Shown one piece after another: positions 1 to 5,614 of a stretch of 15,291 nucleotides of DNA. The stretch is from CAYIGN01 sp964363055. GTDB lineage: Bacteria; Patescibacteriota; Minisyncoccia; Sungbacterales; HO2-52-23. Within the stretch, counting starts at the first letter, position 1. Every line of letters begins with the position of its first letter. Below the pieces are notes generated by a model. It was not told where the DNA came from. It did no database searches and saw only the letters and a list, made by a program, of their open reading frames with translations. Position numbers and translations under genes: made by a program. The stretch lies in NCBI GenBank assembly GCA_964363055.1, contig CAYIGN010000015.1:1-15291 (forward strand). Direction: 5' to 3'.

Positions 1-4
1 CTTT

Positions 5-51
5 GCAGAAATCCGCCGATTGCAGCCCAAATGCATTTTTGAGATGGGTTC
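5..51. repeat. Left copy of 47-bp terminal inverted repeat
   Basis: These 47 bases match exactly, as reverse complement, the segment 15237-15283 at the other end of the window. The match stops sharply on both sides: the 4 bases outside it here and the 8 outside the other copy differ, as do the inner flanks. It contains the 10-bp palindrome aaatgcattt (29-38). It could be a dispersed genomic repeat at which the assembly broke, or the arms of an invertible or mobile segment. The position at both ends favours an assembly break at a repeat. Confidence 0.9.
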
Positions 52-53
52 TA

Positions 54-112
54 GTAGTTTGTAGTGAGTGGTATGTAGTGAATGGCGACTCGACATAATT
101 ACTACAAACTAC
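54..112. repeat. Word-repeat spacer with 12-bp inverted repeat
   Basis: The arms gtagtttgtagt (54-65) and actacaaactac (101-112) are perfect reverse complements 35 bases apart. Between them the words tagtgagtgg and tagtgaatgg form an imperfect direct repeat. The element lies directly upstream of the epimerase gene and resembles in style the other self-complementary word tracts at gene junctions in this window. No confident promoter was seen here. The transcript could fold into a hairpin before the epimerase start, but function is unknown. Confidence 0.7.
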
Positions 113-134
113 CTCCTACGAACCACCCACTTTT

Positions 135-770
135 TTGGTTGAAATCATTCCTTCCATCAACGTCCCTACATTTGAGGAGGTGCAGGAACGGATTCAGAAG
201 GTAGAACCATATGTCTCGTGGTGCCATCTTGATGTTACAGACGGGGTGTTTTCAAAACACCTTACGTGGCATGATCCAGTGGATTTAGAGCGGCTTGATA
301 CCGAATTGAATGTCGAGGTACATCTCATGGTCATGGAACCGGAGAAGGTAGTTAGGCAGTGGCTCGTTGCGCCAATCAAGCGCGTGATTGTGCATGTGGA
401 AGCAGTCCGCGATCCCGAATTTATTATCAAAAAATGCCGCGATGCGGGGGTAGAAGTCGGTTTTGCCGTCAACCCCGAGACGTTTTGGGGGAAACTGCAG
501 CCATGGTTCGAGAAGGTTGATCTACTGCAGGTACTTGCGGTTTCTCCCGGCCCATCAGGTCAGAAAATGGCGGAGGGAGCGTTAGATAAAATTAGGCATT
601 TACGCTCTGCCTGTCCGAGATGTATAATAGAAGCCGACGGCGGGGTCAATTTTGAGACCGCGCCGCAGGCCGCTGCCGCAGGCGCAGATTTTCTTATTGC
701 GGGCGGCGCTATATTCAATTCGTCAAACATAGAACAGGCGATTAAAACTCTGCGAGGTTCAACCTCGTAG
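135..770 (+). CDS. rpe: Ribulose-phosphate 3-epimerase
   Basis: This 211-residue protein is a ribulose-phosphate 3-epimerase, a cytosolic TIM-barrel enzyme that interconverts ribulose-5-phosphate and xylulose-5-phosphate in the pentose phosphate pathway. The sequence shows PSI near the N-terminus, HLDVTDG (metal ligands His31 and Asp33), VHLMV (His63), the phosphate-loop-like AVSPGPSGQK and EADGGVN with the second catalytic acid Asp168, then AGGAIF. All expected metal ligands are present and the length is close to the family norm. The start is a TTG at 135; the frame has no ATG upstream before a stop at 96, and the TTG puts the first beta strand where the family has it. No Shine-Dalgarno is visible. 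The last codons lie in a hairpin-forming palindrome. Its place just before a ribosomal protein cluster is unusual. Confidence 0.93.
   Translation: MVEIIPSINVPTFEEVQERIQKVEPYVSWCHLDVTDGVFSKHLTWHDPVDLERLDTELNVEVHLMVMEPEKVVRQWLVAPIKRVIVHVEAVRDPEFIIKKCRDAGVEVGFAVNPETFWGKLQPWFEKVDLLQVLAVSPGPSGQKMAEGALDKIRHLRSACPRCIIEADGGVNFETAPQAAAAGADFLIAGGAIFNSSNIEQAIKTLRGSTS
750..770. repeat. Palindrome spanning the end of rpe
   Basis: The arms ctgcgaggtt (750-759) and aacctcgtag (761-770) pair over ten positions with one G-T wobble around a single central base, so a real hairpin would have a three-base loop. The right arm ends with the TAG stop codon of rpe. Only a short A/T-rich stretch (aattta) follows, so it is a weak candidate terminator; a repeat word inserted at the gene end is an equal alternative. 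Confidence 0.65.
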
Positions 771-950
771 AATTTACCCCCTTAGAAAAGCCCGCGCGTG
801 AGGGCTACGGCACGGGCCTCAGATGTAGACCGCGGATGAAAATCCGAGCATGGTTGCGCTCGGCGCGGATTTGTGATACATTCAGCAAAGAGCGATGTCA
901 CCGACAAGGGTAAGGCAAATCGGCCGCAGGGGATCTAATCGGCAGGCAAT
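771..950 (+). promoter_or_regulatory. Structured non-coding leader upstream of L16, with weak promoter candidate
   Basis: No convincing gene lies in these 180 bases. The 7-mer cgcggat occurs at 831-837 and 864-870. The segment atccg (842-846) can pair with the first copy, forming a 5-bp stem with a GAAA tetraloop, or with the second copy as part of the 7-bp stem 840-846/866-872. The two folds exclude each other. A second hairpin ccgagc/gctcgg (844-849/858-863) competes as well. A possible promoter is TTGCGC (854-859), 17 bases, TACATT (877-882). This could be a control leader for the ribosomal operon, but no known family was recognised. Confidence 0.35.
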
Positions 951-1355
951 ATGTTGCAGCCCAAAAAAGTAAAACATCGAAAGTGGCAGAAAAGGGCGGC
1001 TCGCGGCATTGAGACGCGCGGCACCGAGCTTGCTTTTGGCGCATACGGTTTGAAGGCCTTGGAAGGCCGTTGGATTAGCGCGCGCCAGATCGAGGCGGCG
1101 CGCCGGGCCATGACCCGTTATGTACAGCGAGGCGGTAAAATCTGGATACGGATTTTCCCCGACAAGCCGGTAACGCGCAAACCCCCGGAGGTTACGCTCG
1201 GAGGCGGGAAAGGATCAGTGGATCACTATGTCGCGCCTGTCCGTCGGGGTCGGATTCTTTTTGAGATGGATGGGGTCGGGCGAGAAACGGCTCAGGAGGC
1301 AATGCGATTGGCCTCGCATAAACTTCCGGTTAAGACCAAGTTCGTGATGAAGTAA
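951..1355 (+). CDS. rplP: 50S ribosomal protein L16
   Basis: The 134-residue product is ribosomal protein uL16, which sits in the large subunit near the peptidyl transferase centre and helps position tRNAs in the A and P sites. It opens with MLQPKK, the family start, and carries the hallmark block ISARQIEAARRAMTRYV followed by GGKIWIRIFPDKPVT, then GGGKGSVDHYVAPV, LFEMDGV and the C-terminal KLPVKTKFV. Length equals the bacterial norm of about 135. It is the first gene of the ribosomal run here; in most bacteria S3 lies directly upstream, but here rpe and a 180-base non-coding stretch precede it. No clear Shine-Dalgarno is visible before the ATG. Confidence 0.97.
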   Translation: MLQPKKVKHRKWQKRAARGIETRGTELAFGAYGLKALEGRWISARQIEAARRAMTRYVQRGGKIWIRIFPDKPVTRKPPEVTLGGGKGSVDHYVAPVRRGRILFEMDGVGRETAQEAMRLASHKLPVKTKFVMK

Positions 1356-1394
1356 GGCCCACATGTATAGGTACGGGAATAAACCAAATAGGGT

Positions 1395-1580
1395 ATGAAG
1401 CCATCCGAGATAAGGACCAAATCAAAAGATGAGTTGGCGCAACTGTTGGAAGAAAAAAGGTATCAGCTTGATAATCTCCAGTTCATCATGGGTCAGAAAA
1501 ATACTAAGAATGTGAAAGAGCGCGCGGCAATCAAAAAAGACGTCGCGCGCATCCTCACCATTCTCCATGAACATGCGTAG
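1395..1580 (+). CDS. rpmC: 50S ribosomal protein L29
   Basis: This 61-residue protein is ribosomal protein uL29, a small two-helix protein near the polypeptide exit tunnel that contributes to the docking site for targeting factors. The N-terminal helix contains SKDELAQLLEEKRYQLDNLQF, and the second helix ends with the family signature DVARILTILHE. Length is typical (60-70). It follows L16 by 39 bases. Its 3' end overlaps the start of S17 by 14 bases in another frame, which suggests translational coupling. No strong ribosome binding site is visible; only taggg lies just upstream of the ATG. Confidence 0.95.
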   Translation: MKPSEIRTKSKDELAQLLEEKRYQLDNLQFIMGQKNTKNVKERAAIKKDVARILTILHEHA

Positions 1581-1896
1581 CTTACGAGGAGTGATAGTAT
1601 CCGACAAAATGCACAAGACCGTTCGAGTGCGGGTGGAGCGGCTGAAGCAGCACCCCAAGTATCAGAAATATTACCGCTTGACCAAGCACTTCAAAGCCCA
1701 CGATGAGAAGGGCGAGTATAGGATGGGGGATACAGTGCTCATCCAGGAGACGCGGCCGCTTTCCAGGGAGAAAAGATGGCGCGTAGTTGCGTTGGTCAAA
1801 CGATCGGAAGCGGCAAGTGATATTCCCGATTCGGAAATTCCCAGATCAGGAAGCACGAATCAGGAATCAGGGGAATCCACGGCCGCATCTTCCTAA
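1567..1896 (+). CDS. rpsQ: 30S ribosomal protein S17 with low-complexity C-terminal tail
   Basis: This is ribosomal protein uS17, an OB-fold protein that binds 16S rRNA early in small-subunit assembly. The sequence shows RGVIVSDKMHKTVRV, the KYYRLTKHFKAHDE block and DTVLIQETRPLSREKRWRV, all family hallmarks, ending near residue 78. The remaining 30 or so residues are rich in Ser, Glu and Pro and have no counterpart in the usual 80-90-residue protein. Their DNA is built of short repeats, with the hairpin arms gattcg (1828-1833) and cgaatc (1856-1861) and the tandem words aatcagg. A second ATG at 1573 is possible; the ATG at 1567 overlaps the end of L29. Confidence 0.95.
   Translation: MNMRSLRGVIVSDKMHKTVRVRVERLKQHPKYQKYYRLTKHFKAHDEKGEYRMGDTVLIQETRPLSREKRWRVVALVKRSEAASDIPDSEIPRSGSTNQESGESTAASS
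1820..1890. repeat. Word-repeat tract encoding the S17 tail
   Basis: The tract contains the arms gattcg (1828-1833) and cgaatc (1856-1861) and tandem aatcagg words (1858 onward). The 11-mer atcaggaagca at 1845-1855 recurs exactly at 9446-9456, where it encodes the tail of RuvX. The tract begins where homology to the S17 family ends, so it looks like repeat material that has replaced or extended the original gene end. Confidence 0.65.
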
Positions 1897-1913
1897 TTCT
1901 TAATTCCAGTTTT

Positions 1914-2279
1914 ATGATCCAAACCCGGTCCATGCTCAAAGCGGCAGACAACTCAGGGGCAAAACTCCTGCAGGTGATTAAGGTATTGGGCGGTTCGCGC
2001 CGGAGGTATGCGCGCTTGGGGGATGTGGTGGTAGCATCGGTCAAAGCCGCCGAGCCGCGCAAACCAGTCAAGAAAAAAGATGTTGTCCGTGCAGTAATTG
2101 TGCGCATGCGGGCCCCCTATCGTCGGGACGATGGATCTTACATCCGATTTGATGAGAATGCGGCGGTGGTGGTGGAAGGATTCGAACCCAAGGGCGGTCG
2201 GATCTTCGGGCCGATCGCGCGGGAGCTCCGCGATCGCGGATTCGGCAAAATCATCTCATTGGCGCAGGAAGTGGCCTGA
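1914..2279 (+). CDS. rplN: 50S ribosomal protein L14
   Basis: The 121-residue product is ribosomal protein uL14, a five-stranded beta-barrel protein at the subunit interface that forms bridge contacts with 16S rRNA. The sequence matches the family end to end: MIQTRSMLKAADNSGAK, the basic stretch around KPVKKKDVVRAVIVR, RDDGSYIRFDENAAVV, and the C-terminal GRIFGPIARELRDRGFGKIISLA. The length is normal. It follows the S17 tail by 17 bases in an A/T-rich spacer (taattcttaattcc) without a Shine-Dalgarno sequence. Position between S17 and L24 is the standard spc order. Confidence 0.97.
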   Translation: MIQTRSMLKAADNSGAKLLQVIKVLGGSRRRYARLGDVVVASVKAAEPRKPVKKKDVVRAVIVRMRAPYRRDDGSYIRFDENAAVVVEGFEPKGGRIFGPIARELRDRGFGKIISLAQEVA

Positions 2280-2322
2280 ATCAAATAGCAATGCGGCAAG
2301 ATATTGATGTAGCAATACTATA

Positions 2323-2628
2323 ATGAAGATCCGCAAAGGCGACCAAGTTAAAATCATATCGGGCAATGACCGAGGACGGACCGGCAGGGTGCTTGCGGCA
2401 TTCCCGCAGGAGGGGAAGATCGTTGTTGAAGGGATCAATGTGAAGAAGAAGCATGTGCGGCCGCGCCGCGCCGGTCAAAAAGGAGAACTGGTACGCATCC
2501 CGGCTCCCTTCTGGGCGGACATCGCAATGCCGATCTGCCCCGCCTGCGGCAAGTCGGCGCGCGTCGGGCGGATGATCGCGCAGGGCAGGAAGTATCGGGC
2601 ATGCAAGAAGTGCGGCGCCGAAGTATGA
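2323..2628 (+). CDS. rplX: 50S ribosomal protein L24
   Basis: This 101-residue protein is ribosomal protein uL24, an assembly initiator of the large subunit that lies at the tunnel exit. The N-terminal KOW motif is clear (KIRKGDQVKIISGNDRGRTG, residues 2-21), followed by VVEGINVKKKHVRPR. The C-terminal part holds two Cys pairs, CPAC and CKKC, in the segment that is conserved in bacterial L24 (roughly CPxCGK...RVG...CKKCG). Length fits the family. The 43-base spacer before it contains the related words atagcaat (2285-2292) and gtagcaat (2309-2316), the latter being the reverse complement of the tandem word upstream of S14. No Shine-Dalgarno was seen. Confidence 0.96.
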   Translation: MKIRKGDQVKIISGNDRGRTGRVLAAFPQEGKIVVEGINVKKKHVRPRRAGQKGELVRIPAPFWADIAMPICPACGKSARVGRMIAQGRKYRACKKCGAEV

Positions 2629-2672
2629 GAAGGTTGTTCTCCGAACCCCGTTTTAATTTTGCATTTTAATTG

Positions 2673-3206
2673 ATGAACTTGTTGCAAGAGAAATATCAAA
2701 AAGAAGCAGTCCCTGCAATGCGGGAAAAATTTGGATATAAAAATGTGATGGCAGTGCCCAAGATTGAGAAAGCCGTCATCAATACGGGAATAGGGAAATG
2801 GCGGGAGGAGAAAGAACGGGGCGAGATCGAGAAATACCTGACATGGATCACCGGACAAAAGCCATCTGCCCGGCCCGCAAAAAAAGCGATCGCGGCGTTC
2901 AAAACCCGCGAAGGGATGATAATTGGCTACCAAGTTACCCTGCGAGGCAGGCGAATGTATGATTTCTTGACGCGTCTGGTCGCGATTGCCCTTCCGCGCG
3001 GCCGCGACTTCAAGGGGATCGGACCAGAATCGTTTGATGGCAGGGGCAACTTGACGATCGGGGTGCGCGAGCATACAGTATTCCCAGAGATGCTGGGCGA
3101 GGATTACCATTTTTTATTCGGTCTGGAAGTGACGGTAGTGACGACCGCCGAGCGGCGCGAGGAAGGGATTGAATTATTAAAGCAAATGGGATTCCCCATA
3201 AAGTAA
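2673..3206 (+). CDS. rplE: 50S ribosomal protein L5
   Basis: The 177-residue protein is ribosomal protein uL5, which binds 5S rRNA and contacts P-site tRNA in the central protuberance. Family features run through the sequence: LQEKYQKEAVPAMREKFGYKNVM, VINTGIG, ITGQKPSARPAKKAIAAFK, GYQVTLRGRRMYDFLTRLVAIALPR, the FKGIGPESFDGRGNLTIGV block and the C-terminal ELLKQMGFPI. Length is typical. I chose the ATG at 2673 because it directly follows the TTG at 2670 that would add only one Met-like residue, and family members begin close to this point. The upstream 44 bases are A/T-rich and lack a Shine-Dalgarno. Confidence 0.97.
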   Translation: MNLLQEKYQKEAVPAMREKFGYKNVMAVPKIEKAVINTGIGKWREEKERGEIEKYLTWITGQKPSARPAKKAIAAFKTREGMIIGYQVTLRGRRMYDFLTRLVAIALPRGRDFKGIGPESFDGRGNLTIGVREHTVFPEMLGEDYHFLFGLEVTVVTTAERREEGIELLKQMGFPIK

Positions 3207-3207
3207 A

Positions 3208-3271
3208 ATTGCTACATTGCTACATTGCTACATTGCTAATCAACAATGCAGCAATTCAACAATGTAACAAT
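3208..3271. repeat. Tandem attgctac tract with inverted copies before S14
   Basis: Four tandem 8-mers run from 3208 to 3239 (three attgctac, one attgctaa). Two inverted near-copies follow, caatgcagcaat (3244-3255) and caatgtaacaat (3260-3271), so the spacer can fold on itself. Both ATG codons that could start S14 early (3246 and 3270) are made by the repeat words. It fills the entire L5-S14 junction. Confidence 0.85.
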
Positions 3272-3464
3272 GTCGGTTGTGGCAAAGCAATCCGTCATAG
3301 CTCGCGCTCTGAAGGCGCCCAAATTTAAATCGCGGGTGGTGCGGCGCTGTTTCCGCTGCGGGCGGCGGCGAGGATATTTGGGGGACTTTGATCTATGCAG
3401 AATTTGCTTTAGAGAATTGGCGAACCGCGGAGAGATACCCGGGATAAGAAAATCGTCATGGTGA
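3270..3464 (+). CDS. rpsN: 30S ribosomal protein S14, zinc-binding type
   Basis: This is ribosomal protein uS14 of the short zinc-binding type (often labelled rpsZ), which helps assemble the head of the small subunit. The four zinc ligands are present as CFRCG and CRICFRE, with APKFKSRVVRRC before them and the family end IPGIRKSSW. The start is uncertain. ATG 3246 would add an odd MQQFNNVT leader encoded by repeat words; ATG 3270 gives 64 residues; GTG 3279 gives 61 residues beginning VAKQSVIA, which matches the usual 61-residue family protein best. I list the ATG at 3270 but GTG 3279 may be the real start. Confidence 0.93.
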   Translation: MSVVAKQSVIARALKAPKFKSRVVRRCFRCGRRRGYLGDFDLCRICFRELANRGEIPGIRKSSW

Positions 3465-3490
3465 GACCTTAATCATAAACGCAAATCATT

Positions 3491-3874
3491 ATGGATCCCG
3501 TCAGCGATATGTTAATTCGTATCAAGAACGCCCAGCGCGCCGGCCACACAACCGTGATGATTCCGCATTCCCGCTTTAAGTACGAGATTGCGGGCGCGTT
3601 GGAGCGGAGCGGATTTATTGAAAAGGTGGAGCGCAGAGGCAAGCGCGTGCGCCGGACTCTGGAGGTAACGCTGCGGGGCGGCTCCGATGCGCCGGCGATT
3701 CAGGGCGTGAAGCTCCACTCAACCCCCGGGCGGCGCCGCTTCTCTTCATATAATGAATTGCGTCCATCCCCGCATGGCGGGATTTTCATTCTCACCACTC
3801 CCAAGGGGGTCCTGACCGCCAAGGAGGCGCGGAAAGAGAAAGTGGGGGGAGAGCTGATTGCCGAGATCTGGTAA
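3491..3874 (+). CDS. rpsH: 30S ribosomal protein S8
   Basis: The 127-residue protein is ribosomal protein uS8, a primary 16S rRNA binder of the platform; in E. coli it also represses the spc operon by binding its mRNA. The sequence has MDPVSDMLIRIKNAQRAG, SRFKYEIAGALERSGFIEKVE, a central variable strand region, STPGRRRF and the conserved C-terminal module GIFILTTPKGVLTAKEARKEKVGGELIAEIW. Length is normal (about 130). It lies 26 bases after S14. No Shine-Dalgarno is visible before the ATG. I could not identify an S8 operator in the L5 region by eye. Confidence 0.97.
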   Translation: MDPVSDMLIRIKNAQRAGHTTVMIPHSRFKYEIAGALERSGFIEKVERRGKRVRRTLEVTLRGGSDAPAIQGVKLHSTPGRRRFSSYNELRPSPHGGIFILTTPKGVLTAKEARKEKVGGELIAEIW

Positions 3875-3884
3875 CAAACTGTCT

Positions 3885-4427
3885 ATGAGTCGTATCGGAA
3901 AAAAACCTATTCCTATTCCCGAGGGCGTCACTGTCGCCGTGGATGGCGCTCTGATTACGGTTAGCGGCCCCAAGGGGACGCTGCGCCGGACCCTGCCGCC
4001 TGTGATTGAGATTGCAGTGCAGGATGGTAAGGTGCTTTTATCCCCCCGGGATGCGTCGCGCCAGGCCAGCGCCCTATGGGGACTGGCGCGTTCATTGGTC
4101 GCGAATATGGTCGCCGGGGCCGCAACTGACTTTGAGAAGAAGCTTGAGTTTGAAGGAATCGGATACCGCGCCGCACTGGAGGGTAAAACCTTGGTCATGC
4201 AACTTGGATTTTCGCATCCAGTGCGTTATGACCCGCCGCCCGGAGTTGAGATGAGAGTGGAAAGGAATACGATCATGGTGAGTGGCGCGGATAAAGAGGC
4301 GGTTGGTCTGGCAGCGGCCCAGATCCGGGCGTTGAAGCCGCCCGAACCGTATAAAGGGAAGGGGATCCGCTATGCCGGAGAAATAATCCGGCGCAAAGCC
4401 GGCAAGAAAGCAATCGCCTCGGCATGA
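3885..4427 (+). CDS. rplF: 50S ribosomal protein L6
   Basis: This 180-residue protein is ribosomal protein uL6, a two-domain protein near the sarcin-ricin loop and the factor-binding site. It starts MSRIGKKPIPIPEGVTV, carries VSGPKGTL in domain 1, EFEGIGYRAALEGKTLVMQLGFSHPV at the domain junction, and the 23S rRNA-binding end PPEPYKGKGIRYAGEIIRRKAGKKA. Length matches the family. The ATG at 3885 gives the canonical N-terminus; an upstream in-frame TTG at 3858 inside S8 would add nine residues not found in the family. It follows S8 by 10 bases without a Shine-Dalgarno. Confidence 0.97.
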   Translation: MSRIGKKPIPIPEGVTVAVDGALITVSGPKGTLRRTLPPVIEIAVQDGKVLLSPRDASRQASALWGLARSLVANMVAGAATDFEKKLEFEGIGYRAALEGKTLVMQLGFSHPVRYDPPPGVEMRVERNTIMVSGADKEAVGLAAAQIRALKPPEPYKGKGIRYAGEIIRRKAGKKAIASA

Positions 4428-4517
4428 TAACTGGAATCATGGATCGCGAATCGGGGATCATCTAAAATACATGTTTATCTTTGATCCTTTGATTCATGAT
4501 TTATGGTCCATGCTTCA
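4428..4517. repeat. Word-repeat spacer between L6 and L18
   Basis: The spacer is composed of variants of gattcatg and gatcgcgaatc-type words. The 12-mer tgattcatgatt at 4490-4501 recurs exactly at 9494-9505, where it closes ruvX. The tract supplies an early in-frame ATG (4503) for L18. I see no promoter that I would call with confidence. Confidence 0.6.
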
Positions 4518-4877
4518 ATGAAGAAGACAAAAGAAAAACGTCTTAAACGGTTGAGAAGACAGAGGCGGGTGAGGGCCACGGCAAGAGGTACGAGCGAACG
4601 TCCGCGGTTTTCAGTGTTCCGGTCCAATCGGCATCTGTGGGCGCAGTTGATTGATGATTCGCTCGGACGAACAGTGATTTGGGCAAGCGATGCGGAGATT
4701 GACTGGAAAAAGGGAGCGGGGCGGATTGCATTGGGTCAGGCGCTGGGGGCGCTCATTGCCAAGAAAGCCCGAGACAAACAGATTGGAAAGGCAGTGTTTG
4801 ACCGAGGAGCGTACCGCTACCATGGAGTTGTAAGTGCGATTGCGGAGGGCGCGCGCAAGGCCGGACTGAAAATATAA
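4518..4877 (+). CDS. rplR: 50S ribosomal protein L18
   Basis: The product, about 119 residues, is ribosomal protein uL18, which binds 5S rRNA with L5 in the central protuberance. A very basic N-terminal tail (KRLKRLRRQRRVRA) is followed by GTSERPRFSVFRSNRHLWAQLIDD, the standard RPRLxVFRSxxHIyaQviDD motif, then KKARDKQIGKAVFDRGAYRYHGVVSAIAEGARKAGLKI, the family C-terminus. The ATG at 4518 gives a canonical start; ATG 4503 would add MVHAS, encoded by the repeat-word spacer. Length fits the usual 115-120. The stop codon is followed immediately by the long inverted repeat at 4878. Confidence 0.95.
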   Translation: MKKTKEKRLKRLRRQRRVRATARGTSERPRFSVFRSNRHLWAQLIDDSLGRTVIWASDAEIDWKKGAGRIALGQALGALIAKKARDKQIGKAVFDRGAYRYHGVVSAIAEGARKAGLKI

Positions 4878-4978
4878 CCCAGCACCTATTTTACTTCTGA
4901 TGCCGATTAGAAATAGCAGGTATATTCCTGATTGCCTCTGACTTTGCTATCGGTGTGAGTAGTAAAATAGGCGCTGGG
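4878..4978. repeat. Long imperfect hairpin with 18-bp arms between L18 and S5
   Basis: The left arm cccagcacctattttact (4878-4895) and right arm agtaaaataggcgctggg (4961-4978) pair over 18 positions with one A-C mismatch. Inside, atgccgat (4900-4907) pairs with atcggtgt (4950-4957) allowing two wobbles, and atagca (4913-4918) with tgctat (4945-4950) as an alternative register. The element starts on the base after the L18 stop codon and ends 27 bases before S5. No target-site duplication was seen. It could be a small MITE-like insertion or an mRNA structure within the operon; no coding content was found. Confidence 0.8.
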
Positions 4979-5005
4979 ACGGGCTTATAAATAGTTACCA
5001 TTGAT

Positions 5006-5554
5006 ATGGTTCGATCGCGAGGACAAAAAAGAGGGAGTGTCGCCGGTGGCGCAAAATCGGAATTTGACCATCGCGTTTTGGACGTTCGCCGCACTGCGCG
5101 GGTGGTAGCTGGCGGCCGGCGATTTAGTTTCCGAGTGACAGTGGCGGTTGGGGATCGCAAGGGGCAGGTGGGGCTGGGCGTGGGGAAGGGCGCGAGTGTC
5201 GCTGAGGCGATTGACAAAGCCGTCTTTCAAGCCAAAAAAGGCATCTTTCGCATTCCGCTGACTGCCGCCCGATCCATCCCCCACGAGACCGAAGCTAAGT
5301 TCTCGGCTGCCTCGGTTATTCTGAAGCCGGCTCGGGAAGGAAGGGGTTTGGTGTGCGGAGGGCCATTGCGCCCGATCGCCGATCTGGCGGGGATTAGAGA
5401 TCTTACTGCCAAGATCTTGGGACGAACGCCAAACAAGCTTAATAATGCGCGGGCGGCGATGGAAGCGCTAAAAAAGTTGAAGCCCGAAGCCCGATCCCCG
5501 ATCCAGTCGGGGACGAAGCCCGAAAAAATCTCCGATCCCGCAAGTCCCGAGTGA
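5006..5554 (+). CDS. rpsE: 30S ribosomal protein S5 with repeat-derived tail
   Basis: This 182-residue protein is ribosomal protein uS5, a small-subunit protein at the mRNA entry site involved in helicase activity and decoding accuracy. The double-stranded-RNA-binding-like N domain shows FDHRVLDVRRTARVVAGGRRFSFRVTVAVGDRKGQVGLGVGKG; the C domain has SIPHETEAKFSAASVILKPAREGRGLVCGGPLRPI, AGIRDLTAKILGR and NKLNNARAAMEALKKL. Homology ends near residue 158. The last 24 residues are encoded by repeats: gaagcccga occurs at 5479, 5486 and 5515, with the hairpin tccccga/tcgggga (5495-5501/5507-5513). L30, which normally follows S5, is absent. Confidence 0.96.
   Translation: MVRSRGQKRGSVAGGAKSEFDHRVLDVRRTARVVAGGRRFSFRVTVAVGDRKGQVGLGVGKGASVAEAIDKAVFQAKKGIFRIPLTAARSIPHETEAKFSAASVILKPAREGRGLVCGGPLRPIADLAGIRDLTAKILGRTPNKLNNARAAMEALKKLKPEARSPIQSGTKPEKISDPASPE
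5479..5523. repeat. gaagcccga repeats and hairpin in the S5 tail
   Basis: Three copies of gaagcccga lie at 5479-5487, 5486-5494 and 5515-5523. Between the second and third, tccccga (5495-5501) and tcgggga (5507-5513) form a perfect 7-bp stem with a 5-base loop. The tract begins where S5 homology ends, as in the S17 and RuvX tails. Confidence 0.7.
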
Positions 5555-5614
5555 ACTTGGGGTATTGGGTATTTCTTCGGATTTCTGGTTTGGTTATTGG
5601 ACATCTCAGACGAT

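Noticed and set aside
2..64. Open frame at the left edge that could be the end of a truncated protein (…RRLQPKCIFEMGSSSL, stop at 62-64)
   Set aside because: It lies almost entirely in the 47-bp repeat. In the other copy the same frame has TGA directly before it, so the frame is not preserved as coding.
784..818. Terminator hairpin gcccg…cgggc after rpe
   Set aside because: The stem needs a four-base bulge and a large loop, and the only T-run is on the minus-strand side where no gene ends.
836..913. 25-codon frame starting ATG at 836 in the leader before L16
   Set aside because: It is short, overlaps competing hairpins and resembles no protein; it also does not match the end of S3.
2475..3110. 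211-residue minus-strand frame opposite L24 and L5
   Set aside because: It is a shadow of two certain ribosomal genes and shows no family features.
3208..3239. Small CRISPR-like array
   Set aside because: The repeats are 8 bases long and directly abutting, with no spacers; it is a simple tandem repeat.
3858..3884. TTG start upstream for L6
   Set aside because: It would add nine residues translated from the end of S8, while MSRIGKKP at 3885 is the canonical start.
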